This document shows, piece by piece, positions 16,079 to 24,664 of a stretch of 64,000 nucleotides of DNA. Origin of the DNA: a bacterium. GTDB lineage: Bacteria > Hinthialibacterota > Hinthialibacteria > H5-UNCL2. The stretch's first letter is position 1, and the number at the start of each line of letters is the position of its first letter. The position numbers and the translations under genes were made by a program. Where the stretch lies: assembly GCA_015075175.1 (NCBI GenBank), contig JABTUV010000011.1, positions 62,001-126,000 of the forward strand, read 5' to 3'. The notes under the pieces are model-generated. The model was not told the DNA's origin and made no database searches. It was given only the letters and a program-made list of their open reading frames with translations.

Positions 16079-17869
16079 GTGGTCGTCATCTACTTCCTCG
16101 CCATCCTCGGCTTCGGCGCCTTCTTCGGCAGGTACACCAAGACCACCAAGGACTTCTTTTTGGCCGGCCAGAAGTTCAGCTGGTGGTTGATCGCGACCAG
16201 TTGCGTGGCCAGCCTCGTCGGCTCCTACTCGTTCGTGAAGTACAGCGAGATGTCCTTCAAGCATGGATTTTCCGGGACCTACGGCTATCTCAACGACTGG
16301 TTCTGGATGCCGTTCTGGATTCTGGGCTGGCTGCCGATCATCTACTTCACGCGCACCACGTCGGTTCCGGAATATTTCGAGCGGCGTTTCGGGAGAGACG
16401 CGCGCGCCGCGGCGACCGTCATCATACTGCTCTACATGATCGGCTACATCAGCATCAACCTGGTGACCATGGCGACGGCCTTGGACCCGCTGCTGGGATG
16501 GGGCAAGTTCAACCTGGCCGTGATCGTGGCCGTCATCTGCGCGATTTACGTGACGGCGGGCGGGCAGACTTCGGTCATCATGACCGATCTGGCGCAGGGA
16601 TTCCTGCTCCTCATTGCGGGGGTCGCCATTCTCTTTCTGGGCGTGGCCTACGTGGGCGGATGGCAGAGTTTCTGGAACGCCTTGCCCGGTTCGTTCAAGC
16701 ACGCCCTGCCCAACTTCGCCGCCGATCCTAACTTCTCGACCGCGGGCGTGTTCTGGCAGGACGGCATGGCCAACAGCGCCGCCTTCTGGTTCATGAACCA
16801 GGGCATCATCCTGCGCTTTCTGTCGGCCAAGAGCGTGGAGGACGGACGCAAGGCGGCGACCGCCACGCTGCTGGTGCTGATGCCTTTGGCGGCGATTGCC
16901 GTCTGCGACGCGGGCTGGATCGGCCGCGCCATGGTCAATCTCAACCTGGGCCAGATCCCCGCCGACGTGGATCCGCGGCAGATCTTCGTAGTCGTCACCG
17001 AGCGCATCTGCCGCCCCGGCGTCTTCGGGCTGGTGCTGGCGGCGCTGACCGCCGCCCTCATGTCGACCATCGATACCCTCATCAACGCGGTGTCCGCGGT
17101 GACCGTCAACGACCTGTATCGCCCCTATCTCGCGCGCAACCGGAGCGACCGGCACTATCTGGCCGCGGCGCGCTGGATCAGCCTGGCCGCGGCCGGCCTG
17201 GGCGTCGCGCTCTATCCGGTCTTCAACCAGAAGTCGCTCTACGTGGCCCACGGCGCCTTCACCGCCGCCATCACCCCGCCCATGGTCGTCGCCATCGTCT
17301 TGGGCATGGCCTGGAGGCGCTACAATCGCTGGGGCGTGCTGGCGACGCTGATCGGCGGCGCCCTGGCCATTTTCGCCAGCTTCGCCCGGCCCGGCCTGCT
17401 CTCGCCCTTCCGCATCGGCGCCGTGGGAGATGAATACATCCGCGCCTATTACGGTCTCGTGGTGTGCCTCGTGCTGGGGGTCGCCGCGTCGCTCTTGTCG
17501 AGACGGCCCGAACCCCAGCGACTGGCCGGCTACGTGTGGGGACCGCAGCGCGCGCTGATGCGCATGTTCAAAGGCTCCGAGCCCAACCTGGCCAAGGGCG
17601 AGGTAGCCGCCTGCACGACCCAGCTGGATGAACAACTTGCGGAAGGCACGGTGCGCGCGCCGGCTTCGGCCATGCGCACCATGCAGGCCCGCCCCGGCGA
17701 CCTCGTACTGGTCTCGCGCCCGGGCTGGTGGCATGGAGGCGTCCTGGCCGCCCACGCCCGCCTCGGCGAACCGTTGCCCGACGGCGAGCCCATGCGTATT
17801 CCCAGGGACGTACTGGCGCAACTGAGCATCCCGGAAGGACGAACCGCGCATGTGGAAAAGATTTTTTGA
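16079..17869 (+). CDS. Sodium:solute symporter (SSS/SLC5 family)
   Basis: A 596-residue protein with about 13 helices and SSS marks: DFFLAGQKFSWWLIATSCVASLVGSYSFV near the start, SVPEYFERRFG, YVTAGGQTSVIMTDLAQ and AALTAALMSTIDTLINA (the sodium-site helix 8). The GTG at 16079 cuts into helix 1; the upstream bases 16036-16078 read INLGTGLDLAVV in frame, so the native start is probably near 16037 and hidden by a small indel. Substrate is unknown; SSS members import sugars, carboxylates, amino acids or urea with sodium. The last 90 residues form a soluble cytoplasmic tail. The end overlaps the next gene by 20 nt. Given the glycosidases around, a sugar is plausible but unproven. Confidence 0.9.
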   Translation: MVVIYFLAILGFGAFFGRYTKTTKDFFLAGQKFSWWLIATSCVASLVGSYSFVKYSEMSFKHGFSGTYGYLNDWFWMPFWILGWLPIIYFTRTTSVPEYFERRFGRDARAAATVIILLYMIGYISINLVTMATALDPLLGWGKFNLAVIVAVICAIYVTAGGQTSVIMTDLAQGFLLLIAGVAILFLGVAYVGGWQSFWNALPGSFKHALPNFAADPNFSTAGVFWQDGMANSAAFWFMNQGIILRFLSAKSVEDGRKAATATLLVLMPLAAIAVCDAGWIGRAMVNLNLGQIPADVDPRQIFVVVTERICRPGVFGLVLAALTAALMSTIDTLINAVSAVTVNDLYRPYLARNRSDRHYLAAARWISLAAAGLGVALYPVFNQKSLYVAHGAFTAAITPPMVVAIVLGMAWRRYNRWGVLATLIGGALAIFASFARPGLLSPFRIGAVGDEYIRAYYGLVVCLVLGVAASLLSRRPEPQRLAGYVWGPQRALMRMFKGSEPNLAKGEVAACTTQLDEQLAEGTVRAPASAMRTMQARPGDLVLVSRPGWWHGGVLAAHARLGEPLPDGEPMRIPRDVLAQLSIPEGRTAHVEKIF

Positions 17870-18968
17870 TTCCCGGAGTTCAAACTTCAGTTTGTGGGCG
17901 GACAATCTCAAGCTCGTACTCCGGAGTTCAAATTTCAGTTTATGGGCGGACAAGCTGAAGATTGTGCTCCCCCTCGCGCTTTTCGCCGCGTCCAGCGTTC
18001 CCGCGCCCGCCGTGAAATGGATTCTCCCCGACCCGCCCGCGCGGCAATACTGGGGCGTCGCGGGCGGCACGGTCTTCACCGTCTGGCCCGGCTCGCTCTA
18101 CCACCGCGACCGGAGGGGGCTTGGGGGGCCGCGCGGCCTCGTGCGCGTCGGTTATGAAGAGGACGGCGACGTCTTCATGGTCAATTACCTCGCCGTCGAG
18201 CCGGTGGTCGAGGGGCCGCGCGGCTACTCCGAGCTGGAAGTCTCGCAGTTGGACCAGGTGCGCGGCAAGCGCTTCTGGCCCGTACATCCGCTCTTGGGGC
18301 CGGATGTCGAGCCGCGCGAGCCCGAGTTCCGGCCCGAGTTCACGCGCCTCTTCCGCCATCCTGAGGGCCACGAGGTGCTGGAAGTGGGGATCGGGGTGGA
18401 ACCCTTCCGCAACGGCGCCAGGCCCTTTCTCGTGCTTGCCATCGACAGCCGGCGACCGGAGGAGTTGGTCGTGCGCGAGCTGGCCGCCAGTGACAGCGCG
18501 CACATCCGCCAGTGCATCATTACGGCGACCATGGGAAACTACATCCGCGCGCGGCGGCTCTGGCTGGCGGGCGAGGTAGTCGAGAGCTCGAAGCTCTACC
18601 CCAACTTCAGCGGCAACGGCTTCGCTCCGCCCACCGTCTTTACGCGCGACCGACTCTTACTCAAGGACGGTTTCCGCTGGGTCGCCATCACGCCCGACGA
18701 GGCTGATCCGGCCGGCGTCTGGCCCATGCCGGGCGGCGGCTGGCATTATGCCGGCGCCCCCGTCACGCAGTACTGGCGCGCGCGCGACGACCATCCCGAA
18801 GAAGACCTGTTGGCAAACGTCAACGGCCGCGCCACTTACTGGGCGGTCCACGTGCCCATCCCGGGCGGAATCGCCTTCGAGAACTTCGAGCTGATCCGGC
18901 CGTTTCATACGGGGCAGGAGTTCATCTTCGGGATTACCCGCAAGACGCCGCAGGAACTGGGATGGTGA
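17850..18968 (+). CDS. Exported protein of unknown function with repeat-built N-terminus
   Basis: A 372-residue protein. Residues 8-39 are two copies of SSNFSLWADNLKLVLR, the translation of two family G palindromes (17873-17970). A Sec-like core (LPLALFAASSVPAPA) follows, so the native signal peptide was probably shorter and the repeats were inserted between the start region and its hydrophobic core. The mature part has Trp/Pro-rich beta segments (RQYWGVAGGTVFTVWPG, FENFELIRPFHTGQEFIFGI). Similar sequences are often found beside glycosidases, but I do not recognise a family. The ATG overlaps the end of the symporter gene, which suggests coupling. Confidence 0.7.
   Translation: MWKRFFDSRSSNFSLWADNLKLVLRSSNFSLWADKLKIVLPLALFAASSVPAPAVKWILPDPPARQYWGVAGGTVFTVWPGSLYHRDRRGLGGPRGLVRVGYEEDGDVFMVNYLAVEPVVEGPRGYSELEVSQLDQVRGKRFWPVHPLLGPDVEPREPEFRPEFTRLFRHPEGHEVLEVGIGVEPFRNGARPFLVLAIDSRRPEELVVRELAASDSAHIRQCIITATMGNYIRARRLWLAGEVVESSKLYPNFSGNGFAPPTVFTRDRLLLKDGFRWVAITPDEADPAGVWPMPGGGWHYAGAPVTQYWRARDDHPEEDLLANVNGRATYWAVHVPIPGGIAFENFELIRPFHTGQEFIFGITRKTPQELGW
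17873..17970. repeat. Two tandem REP family G copies inside the reading frame
   Basis: Units run from 17873 and 17921, each beginning CCGGAGTTCAAA and ending AAGCTCGTACTCC or AAGATTGTGCTCC. They are in frame and encode a duplicated 16-residue block. Confidence 0.8.
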
Positions 18969-19175
18969 AGCTCGCGCAGAGCCGCAGAGAGCGCAGAGAG
19001 TTCATACATGGCATCCGTCCTACAGGTCCTATAGGTGGAAGGGACCGCGCAGAGGAAGCTCGCGCAGAGCCGCAGAGAGCACAGAGAGTTCATACATTCT
19101 GTACGTCCCGTAGGTCCCATAGATCCTATAGGTCCTATGCTCTCCGCGTCCTCTGCGCCTCTGCGCGAGCTCTCT
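18964..19175. repeat. Repeat cluster (CGCGCAGAGCCGCAGAGAG and GGTCCTATAGG)
   Basis: Two copies of GCTCGCGCAGAGCCGCAGAGAG (near 18970 and 19060), an inverse copy near 19145-19172, and several GGTCCTATAGG-type palindromes (19024, 19127). The last motif also occurs near 40025 and 50268. No gene. Confidence 0.7.
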
Positions 19176-19178
19176 CCC

Positions 19179-22100
19179 CTACTCCCAGTACACCGCCGAC
19201 AACAGCGCGTTCTTGGGGAAGCAGTCGCGGTTGCGCGAGAGCACGACGCGCACGTCGCCGGCGACATCGAAGCTGACGTAGCGCGTCTCGCCGCGCGGCG
19301 CGGCTACCCACGCGCGGCACAGGAGCGTCTCGTAGTGGGGATCCCATATCTCGATGCCCGAGTTGCAGCCCTGCCCGGACGCAAACGCCAGCGTCATGCG
19401 ATGCGCGCGCCGATCCTTGGCCGTCACGTGCAGCATGATCTGATCGAACGCGCAGGTATAGGACCCCGAGAGAACGCCGTCGCGCCAGTTGACGCGCTCG
19501 CCGGTCGCCGTGGCCGAGGCGATAAAGGCCGGCAAGTGCACCACGTCGGCAGGACCGTCCGGCCCGCCGGCAAAGAGTACGTAGCCCGCCTTGCCGTAAA
19601 CGTTCTGCCAGTTCGATCCCGTATCGCGGTCGGCGCCAAGCCACTCGGCCCGGGCGGGCGCGGGGAAACGGGCGACGAAGCTCGCCGGCTCGCCCAGCGG
19701 CGCGCCGACGCCGTCGTGATTACGCGCCTCCACGCTCCAGCGATAGCTTTTTCCCGCCGACAAACCCTTCACTTCGTAGGAGGTCTCCCTGAGCACCTCG
19801 TCCACGACTGAGTTTCCCTTGCCGTCAAAGACCAGCAACCGATAGAACTCCGCGCCGGGCGACGGCTCCCACGACAGGCGATAGGCTCGCTCGGCGGCGA
19901 GTTGGGGTTCGTGCAAGCGGAAGGCCTGCGGCGGGCGCGGGGTCGGTGAGTCGAAAAACACGCCCGACAACACCGCGTTGCGCGCGGAATCATACGGCGC
20001 CAGGTTGGTGAGACGGACAATCGCCGAGCCGGAGATCACGACCTCGGCGTAGACGCCCTCCTGGAAGTCCTCCAGCGTGGCGGCGGGCGAGATGGGCCGC
20101 AGCGTGCCGGGGTCCAGGACCACGAGGCGCTGGCGGCGACCGCGGCGGTCGAAGTCCACGCAGTAGAGCGTAACCGCGTGAGGCGCGCGGTCGGTCGTCT
20201 CGATATAAACATCCAGCGTATTGCGTGCGAAGACGGCGCCCAGCCGCCGGCCCGAGGCGTCCGGAAGCGGCAGGGCGCGCGCGTCCGACGTTGCGCGGGC
20301 AAAGACCCATCCCGCCGCGTTCTCCCCCCAATGGACGGCGGAGATGTACGTGGGCAGCCGGACCGCATCTTCGCCCTCGCCGTTGTAACTGGGCAGGAGA
20401 TAGCCCTGCCGGCCGCATCGTCCCTGCCAATCGCCGTCGCCCGGTTGGATGGAGGTCAACCTCGCGCTCGGCGGCTCCAGATTGGGCGCAGGTTCACCTT
20501 GCGAGGCTTGCGCGGGCGCCGGCGCAGGCGAAGGGGCCTCGGCCAGCGCGAACTTCACACTCCAGGCCAGCCGCGCATTCTCCGGCGAGTCGATGGAGAG
20601 CTCGACCCACGCCGCCTGCCGGTCGTGCCGCAGCTGCCGGCCCACGGCGTCGGACGCCTCCAGCGTCCACTCGGAGACCTGCCAGCGGCTGTCGGGCAGC
20701 TTGAGGACGGCCCGGTAGCGATCGCGCGCGACCACGTCGAAGGCGCCCGAGAGCGTCCTGGTCGCCTCGTCCCAGGTCACGCTATGCGCGTCGATTTCGC
20801 CCTGCAGGACGTGGCGGTTGGTGGAAAGCAGGTAGGGATGCGGGCGGACGGGCCGCAGCATGAGCGTCTTCATCTCCGCCGGTCGCACCGACAGGGTAAG
20901 CGTGTTGCGGCCGGCCACGCGCCCCACGTAGCGCCAGTCCCAGAAGTCCCACACATCGTAATCGAGGTCGCTCTGCACCTCCACGCCGCCGAAGGCGGGC
21001 GGTCGGCCCAGCTCGGCGCGGATGTAGTTGTCGCTCTCGCCGCTGTGGTTCCAGAACAGGAGGATATGGTCGTCGCCGCCGCAGGCGTAGTGATAGACCT
21101 CGGGATTGGGCGCGCCCTCTTCGTCGCAGCCGGCAAATAGGCCCACCGGCCGCGCCGACCGGCCCGTCATGGGCATGGGCAGCGAGCGCCCGATGATTTC
21201 GACCACCTCCGGCGGGTAGCGCGTCACCGACGAACCCAGCATCAGCTTGCCGAACATGAGCGCCATCCCCGTGACCTGCGCCTGGAGCAGGTCGCCCGGG
21301 CGCGTGGCGAAGTTCTACACGTCCGGGTCGATCTGCTTGGTCACCCGGTTGCGATACCACTCGCGCACTCCCCGGCGCACGACCGACTGCGTGAAGGTGA
21401 CCTTGTCGTCCTCGGAGCGCTTGGCGTCGATCACGCCCGTCGCTACCTCGGCGCCGTTGCCGTAGGTAAACGGGTTTTCGGTAATCAGGAACTCCGGCCC
21501 CATCACCTCCTTGGCGATGCTGAAGATGCGCCGGTAGGCGGCCACGGCGGTACTCTTGTCGTCCTCAAAGCCCCCGAGACGTTCATGTACTGCGCGCTGT
21601 AGTCACGAAGACCCGCGCGTCCGCCGCCCGCAGGCGCTCGTACACCTGTCGCATGTGCGCGACGAAGTCGGATCCGTGTAATCCGGTCCCGCTTCGGATC
21701 ATTTCCAGCATGTGGCCGGAAACGCTTCGCAATCGATCGTCCGAGCGATGGGTCGGCTGCGGCGTAATCGCCGTGCCGCCGCTCCATAAAGCAGGCGGCG
21801 GTCCGCTTGGCGAGCGTTTCATAGGGTTCGGTGAGATGGACGAACTTCTGCCAGTGCGGTTCATCCCACCAGAGTTGCTCGTTGGGTTGGTGTACTCGTC
21901 GGGGACGAGGCGGATCAGGGCGGGGCGTAGCGGGCGATGCCGGAGTCGATCATGCGCGCGGCCTCGGCGACCGCGCCGGTCGAGGTATTGGCCATGCGCC
22001 CGCCCCGCTGCCAGGCCCACACGTACCACAGGCACTCGGGAATGTAGTCGTTGTAGTTGGCCAGCCTGACGTTCATGGCTTCCGCCACGCGCCGCGCGTA

Positions 22101-22919
22101 GGCTTCCAGCGAGTGGTACGGATCACGTTCCAGACAATCGACGTAAACCGGATCGGCCAGGTACTCCTCGTCCGGATCGACGCGCCGCCCGGTGCGATCA
22201 AAAACGCGCACCCAGCCGTCGATGCTTTTCCGGCCGTCCTTTTTCAGGCACGTGGCGCGCGTGTACTCTACGGCGGCGCGATGCTGGAAGTCGAAGGTCG
22301 AAAGACCGCCCAATACAAGCGTCTCCACGTCGGGTTCGTCCAGCCAGGTCACGGAGAGAAGGTTGGCGCTCTCCGCATCGATGCGGCGGGAGAGGGCGGG
22401 ACAGACAAAATCGCCTTCGCCGGTGAGGGCGCGATGATCTTTTTCCGGATCGGGGCCGACGAAGAGGCCGCCGCCCTGCGCCGCCCGCGCCCAGACGGGA
22501 TGGAGCTCCCTGAGCCGAATGGGCTGCGTGGTCGTATTGATGATGCCGGCGCGGATGAGGAGAAACGGACGCAGCGTGAAGACGACGACGAGAGCGGGCG
22601 CGCCGACGCGTCGGCCCACGATGCGCAGGCTCGGGCCGCCCTCCGGCTGCTGCTCTCGCGTAACCGTGAAGCGATAGCCCCGCCGGCTGTCCCATTCTCC
22701 CACGCGCAGGGCGCTTCGCCAGACGAAGATGCGCCCATCCGACGCTCTCCGCAGGCTGTAAACTCCCTTTTCACAATCGAATTGCAGCTGGGACAAGCCA
22801 TCGGAAAGCGTAGCGATGCGCATGTCGGCCTCCTCCGCCGGCAAGGTAGTCGAAAAGAGTAAGGCGGCTGCCAGGAGAAACCCAGCGCCCCTCGCAGCAG
22901 AATAGCGAGCCGGAACCAT
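19179..22919 (-). CDS. Large secreted clan GH-D (GH27/GH36-like) glycosidase with duplicated beta-domains, broken as sequenced
   Basis: Frames 22919-21915, roughly 22035-21503, 21545-21315 and 21312-19179 join into one chain of about 1240 residues. The ATG at 22919 has GGGAGGAG upstream and a Sec signal. An N-terminal beta-domain (FVWRSALRVGEW..., RAGIINTTTQPIRLRELHPV) precedes a TIM-barrel-like part. Features resembling alpha-galactosidases are EVMGPEFLITENPF, QIDPDV, ATRPGDLLQAQVTGMALMFGKLMLGSS and LSTNRHVLQG. The tail has two homologous modules (about 20440-19960 and 19650-19179, DGDWQGRCGRQGYLLPSYN and GSNWQNVYGKAGYVLF) around a fibronectin type III domain. Indels cluster at 21915-21545, and an in-frame TAG sits at 21315-21317. 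The substrate is unknown, probably an alpha-linked sugar. Confidence 0.72.
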
Positions 22920-22960
22920 GAGAACTCCTCCCAACTGAGATCGCTACAAACGCACCACGC

Positions 22961-23071
22961 GTAACGGCGACATCCTGTCGCCGGTCTCGGCGGCGTCCCC
23001 GCCGCCGATACTGCTTGGCAACCGGTTCCGGCAGGATGCCGACACGACCGGCGACCACACGCCGCCGTTAC
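22961..23071. repeat. Repeat family J hairpin (GTAACGGCGACATCCTGTCGCC)
   Basis: GTAACGGCG at 22961 pairs with CGCCGTTAC ending at 23071. A related copy follows the TAA of the gene ending at 31655. Fills most of the gap before the outer-membrane gene. Confidence 0.65.
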
Positions 23072-23116
23072 GGCCGCCGCCAGCATGGGCGGAGCGCGCG
23101 AGTCCGTCAAGGCCGG

Positions 23117-23145
23117 CTTGACAGCGCCCGCGCGCCTGCCTATGG
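23117..23145 (+). promoter_or_regulatory. Sigma70-type promoter for the outer-membrane barrel gene
   Basis: TTGACA (23117-23122), exact 17-bp spacer, TATGGT (23140-23145), 51 bp upstream of the ATG. The ribosome site AGGAGGT follows. Confidence 0.7.
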
Positions 23146-23196
23146 TGCTGGCAACTGCTCCACCTTTGCCATCAACCCTCGACCAGGAGGTCCCTC

Positions 23197-24216
23197 ATGT
23201 TTCGTCTTCTGTGTTCCACCCTCTTCGTCATTTGTTTGCCGGTCGCGCTGAGCCAGGAGTTTGCCGGGCTGTTGCGCGACGAAATGGCCCTTGGCCTGCG
23301 TCCCACCGCCGCGTCGGCGGGCATGGGCGGCGCCTACGTGGGCGTGGCCGGCCCGGACAGCATGAACCCCGCCGCGCTCGGCGCCATGGAGGGCTGGCAG
23401 GCCCTCTTCCAGTATCTCCACACCGGCTGGGACGACGCCCCCGACGCCGACAACCTGCGCGCCGACCTCTTCGTCCCCGTGCCGCGCATCGGGGGAACCT
23501 TGCGCCTCATGGTTGAAGGCTACGAGTCCGACGACTATGAGCTGACCCGGCTGGGACTCGAAACCGAGTTTCAGTCGCGCACGCTGGGCTTCCAGTACGG
23601 CCGCACCATCCTGGACGAGCGCCTGCGCATCGGTCTGGGCGGCTATCCCTATGAGAAGGCGGAAATCGACTTTCGCGTCCCCGGCGGCCCCAAGGCGCTC
23701 TCCGGCGACGCCTTCTCCCAGATCGGCAGCCTGGACGGCGGGGTGCAGTTCGACGTGTGCAAGTACGCCACCCTGGGCCTGCGCGGCATCTACATCATCG
23801 ACGAATTGGACGGCACGCTCTATCCCCCCGCGACCGGCGGACCCAAGGTGGACGTGGGCGACCACGACTATTACATCCACTACCTGGCCCCAGGCGTCGC
23901 ACTGCGGCCGTTTGAAGGCACCCTGGTTGCGATTGATTACTGGAACGGCGAGATCGAGGGCCACGCGGCGGACGACTCGCACTTCGACATGGACGTGGAT
24001 CGCTGGAGTTTCGGAGTCGAGCAGCGGTTATTTGAGGACCGGCTGATCCTGCGCGCGGGCGGCTGGAACGGCGGCTTCACGGCGGGCATCGGCACCCGCC
24101 TTCTGGAGGGCCGGCTGAGCCTGGATTACGCCTTCGTGGACGAGGCTTACAACGACATTTCGGACGTGTTCGGGGATGCAGAGTCGCACTATGCCACGGT
24201 GAAGTGGAGCTGGTAA
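23197..24216 (+). CDS. Outer-membrane beta-barrel protein (PorV/FadL-like)
   Basis: A 339-residue protein with a Sec signal (1-18) and a strong ribosome site. The mature N-terminus has the hallmark ALGLRPTAASAGMGGAYVGVAGPDSMNPAAL of the PorV/UPF0164 and FadL-type barrels, where a Gly-rich hatch segment is followed by an Asn-Pro-Ala turn. Alternating amphipathic strands fill the rest and the chain ends in Trp-Ser-Trp, an aromatic C-terminus typical of BamA substrates. It could import hydrophobic molecules (FadL-like) or serve a secretion system (PorV-like); the sequence does not decide. It stands alone, with its own promoter. Confidence 0.82.
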   Translation: MFRLLCSTLFVICLPVALSQEFAGLLRDEMALGLRPTAASAGMGGAYVGVAGPDSMNPAALGAMEGWQALFQYLHTGWDDAPDADNLRADLFVPVPRIGGTLRLMVEGYESDDYELTRLGLETEFQSRTLGFQYGRTILDERLRIGLGGYPYEKAEIDFRVPGGPKALSGDAFSQIGSLDGGVQFDVCKYATLGLRGIYIIDELDGTLYPPATGGPKVDVGDHDYYIHYLAPGVALRPFEGTLVAIDYWNGEIEGHAADDSHFDMDVDRWSFGVEQRLFEDRLILRAGGWNGGFTAGIGTRLLEGRLSLDYAFVDEAYNDISDVFGDAESHYATVKWSW

Positions 24217-24239
24217 GGGGGCGGGTCGGATGCAGGCCG

Positions 24240-24655
24240 CCGTGCCTCTTGATACGGCCGGTCGCTGGCGCGTACGGCCTACTCGAGGACACGGCTCACC
24301 TTCTTGCGTGCGTCGGTAAGTCGAGGACACGGCGCACGTTTTCGCGTTCTGGTCTGGAAAGAGATGGTTAAAAACAGTTCCGAAAGAAAGAAGAGCCGCG
24401 TCCTCGAGTAGCGGCGGGCCGGCTCCCCCCTCAAGTGCGAAATCACACTTCGCGCCGCGTATCGAGAGGACGGCATGAGCGCGGGCGTGCCGCGTCCATG
24501 CCGCCGTGCCTCTCGATAGCTCTCCCGAGTAGCGAAGCGTATCGAGGGACGGCCCCGAAGGGACGTCTTCGCATCCAAGGGAGTGCGGCGGCGGGGCCTA
24601 CTCGTGGACACGGCTCACGTTCCCCACGTACCGGTGAGTCGAGGACATCGCTTAT
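24240..24655. repeat. REP-like array, family F
   Basis: Alternating CCTACTCGAGGACACGGCTCAC blocks (24280, 24598), an inverse copy (24393-24412) and CCTCTCGATA blocks (24506). No gene between the outer-membrane gene and the protease. Confidence 0.75.
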
Positions 24656-24664
24656 TGTTTCCGC

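Noticed and set aside
9559-18079. Long open frames opposite real genes (for example plus 9559-11487, plus 11622-13508, minus 15986-18079)
   Set aside because: They mirror codon bias of the high-GC genes on the other strand and show no domain or start signals.
21315-21317. Amber codon recoding (pyrrolysine or suppressor tRNA)
   Set aside because: TAG is the normal stop of many genes here, and the surrounding region has other indels, so a sequence error is simpler.
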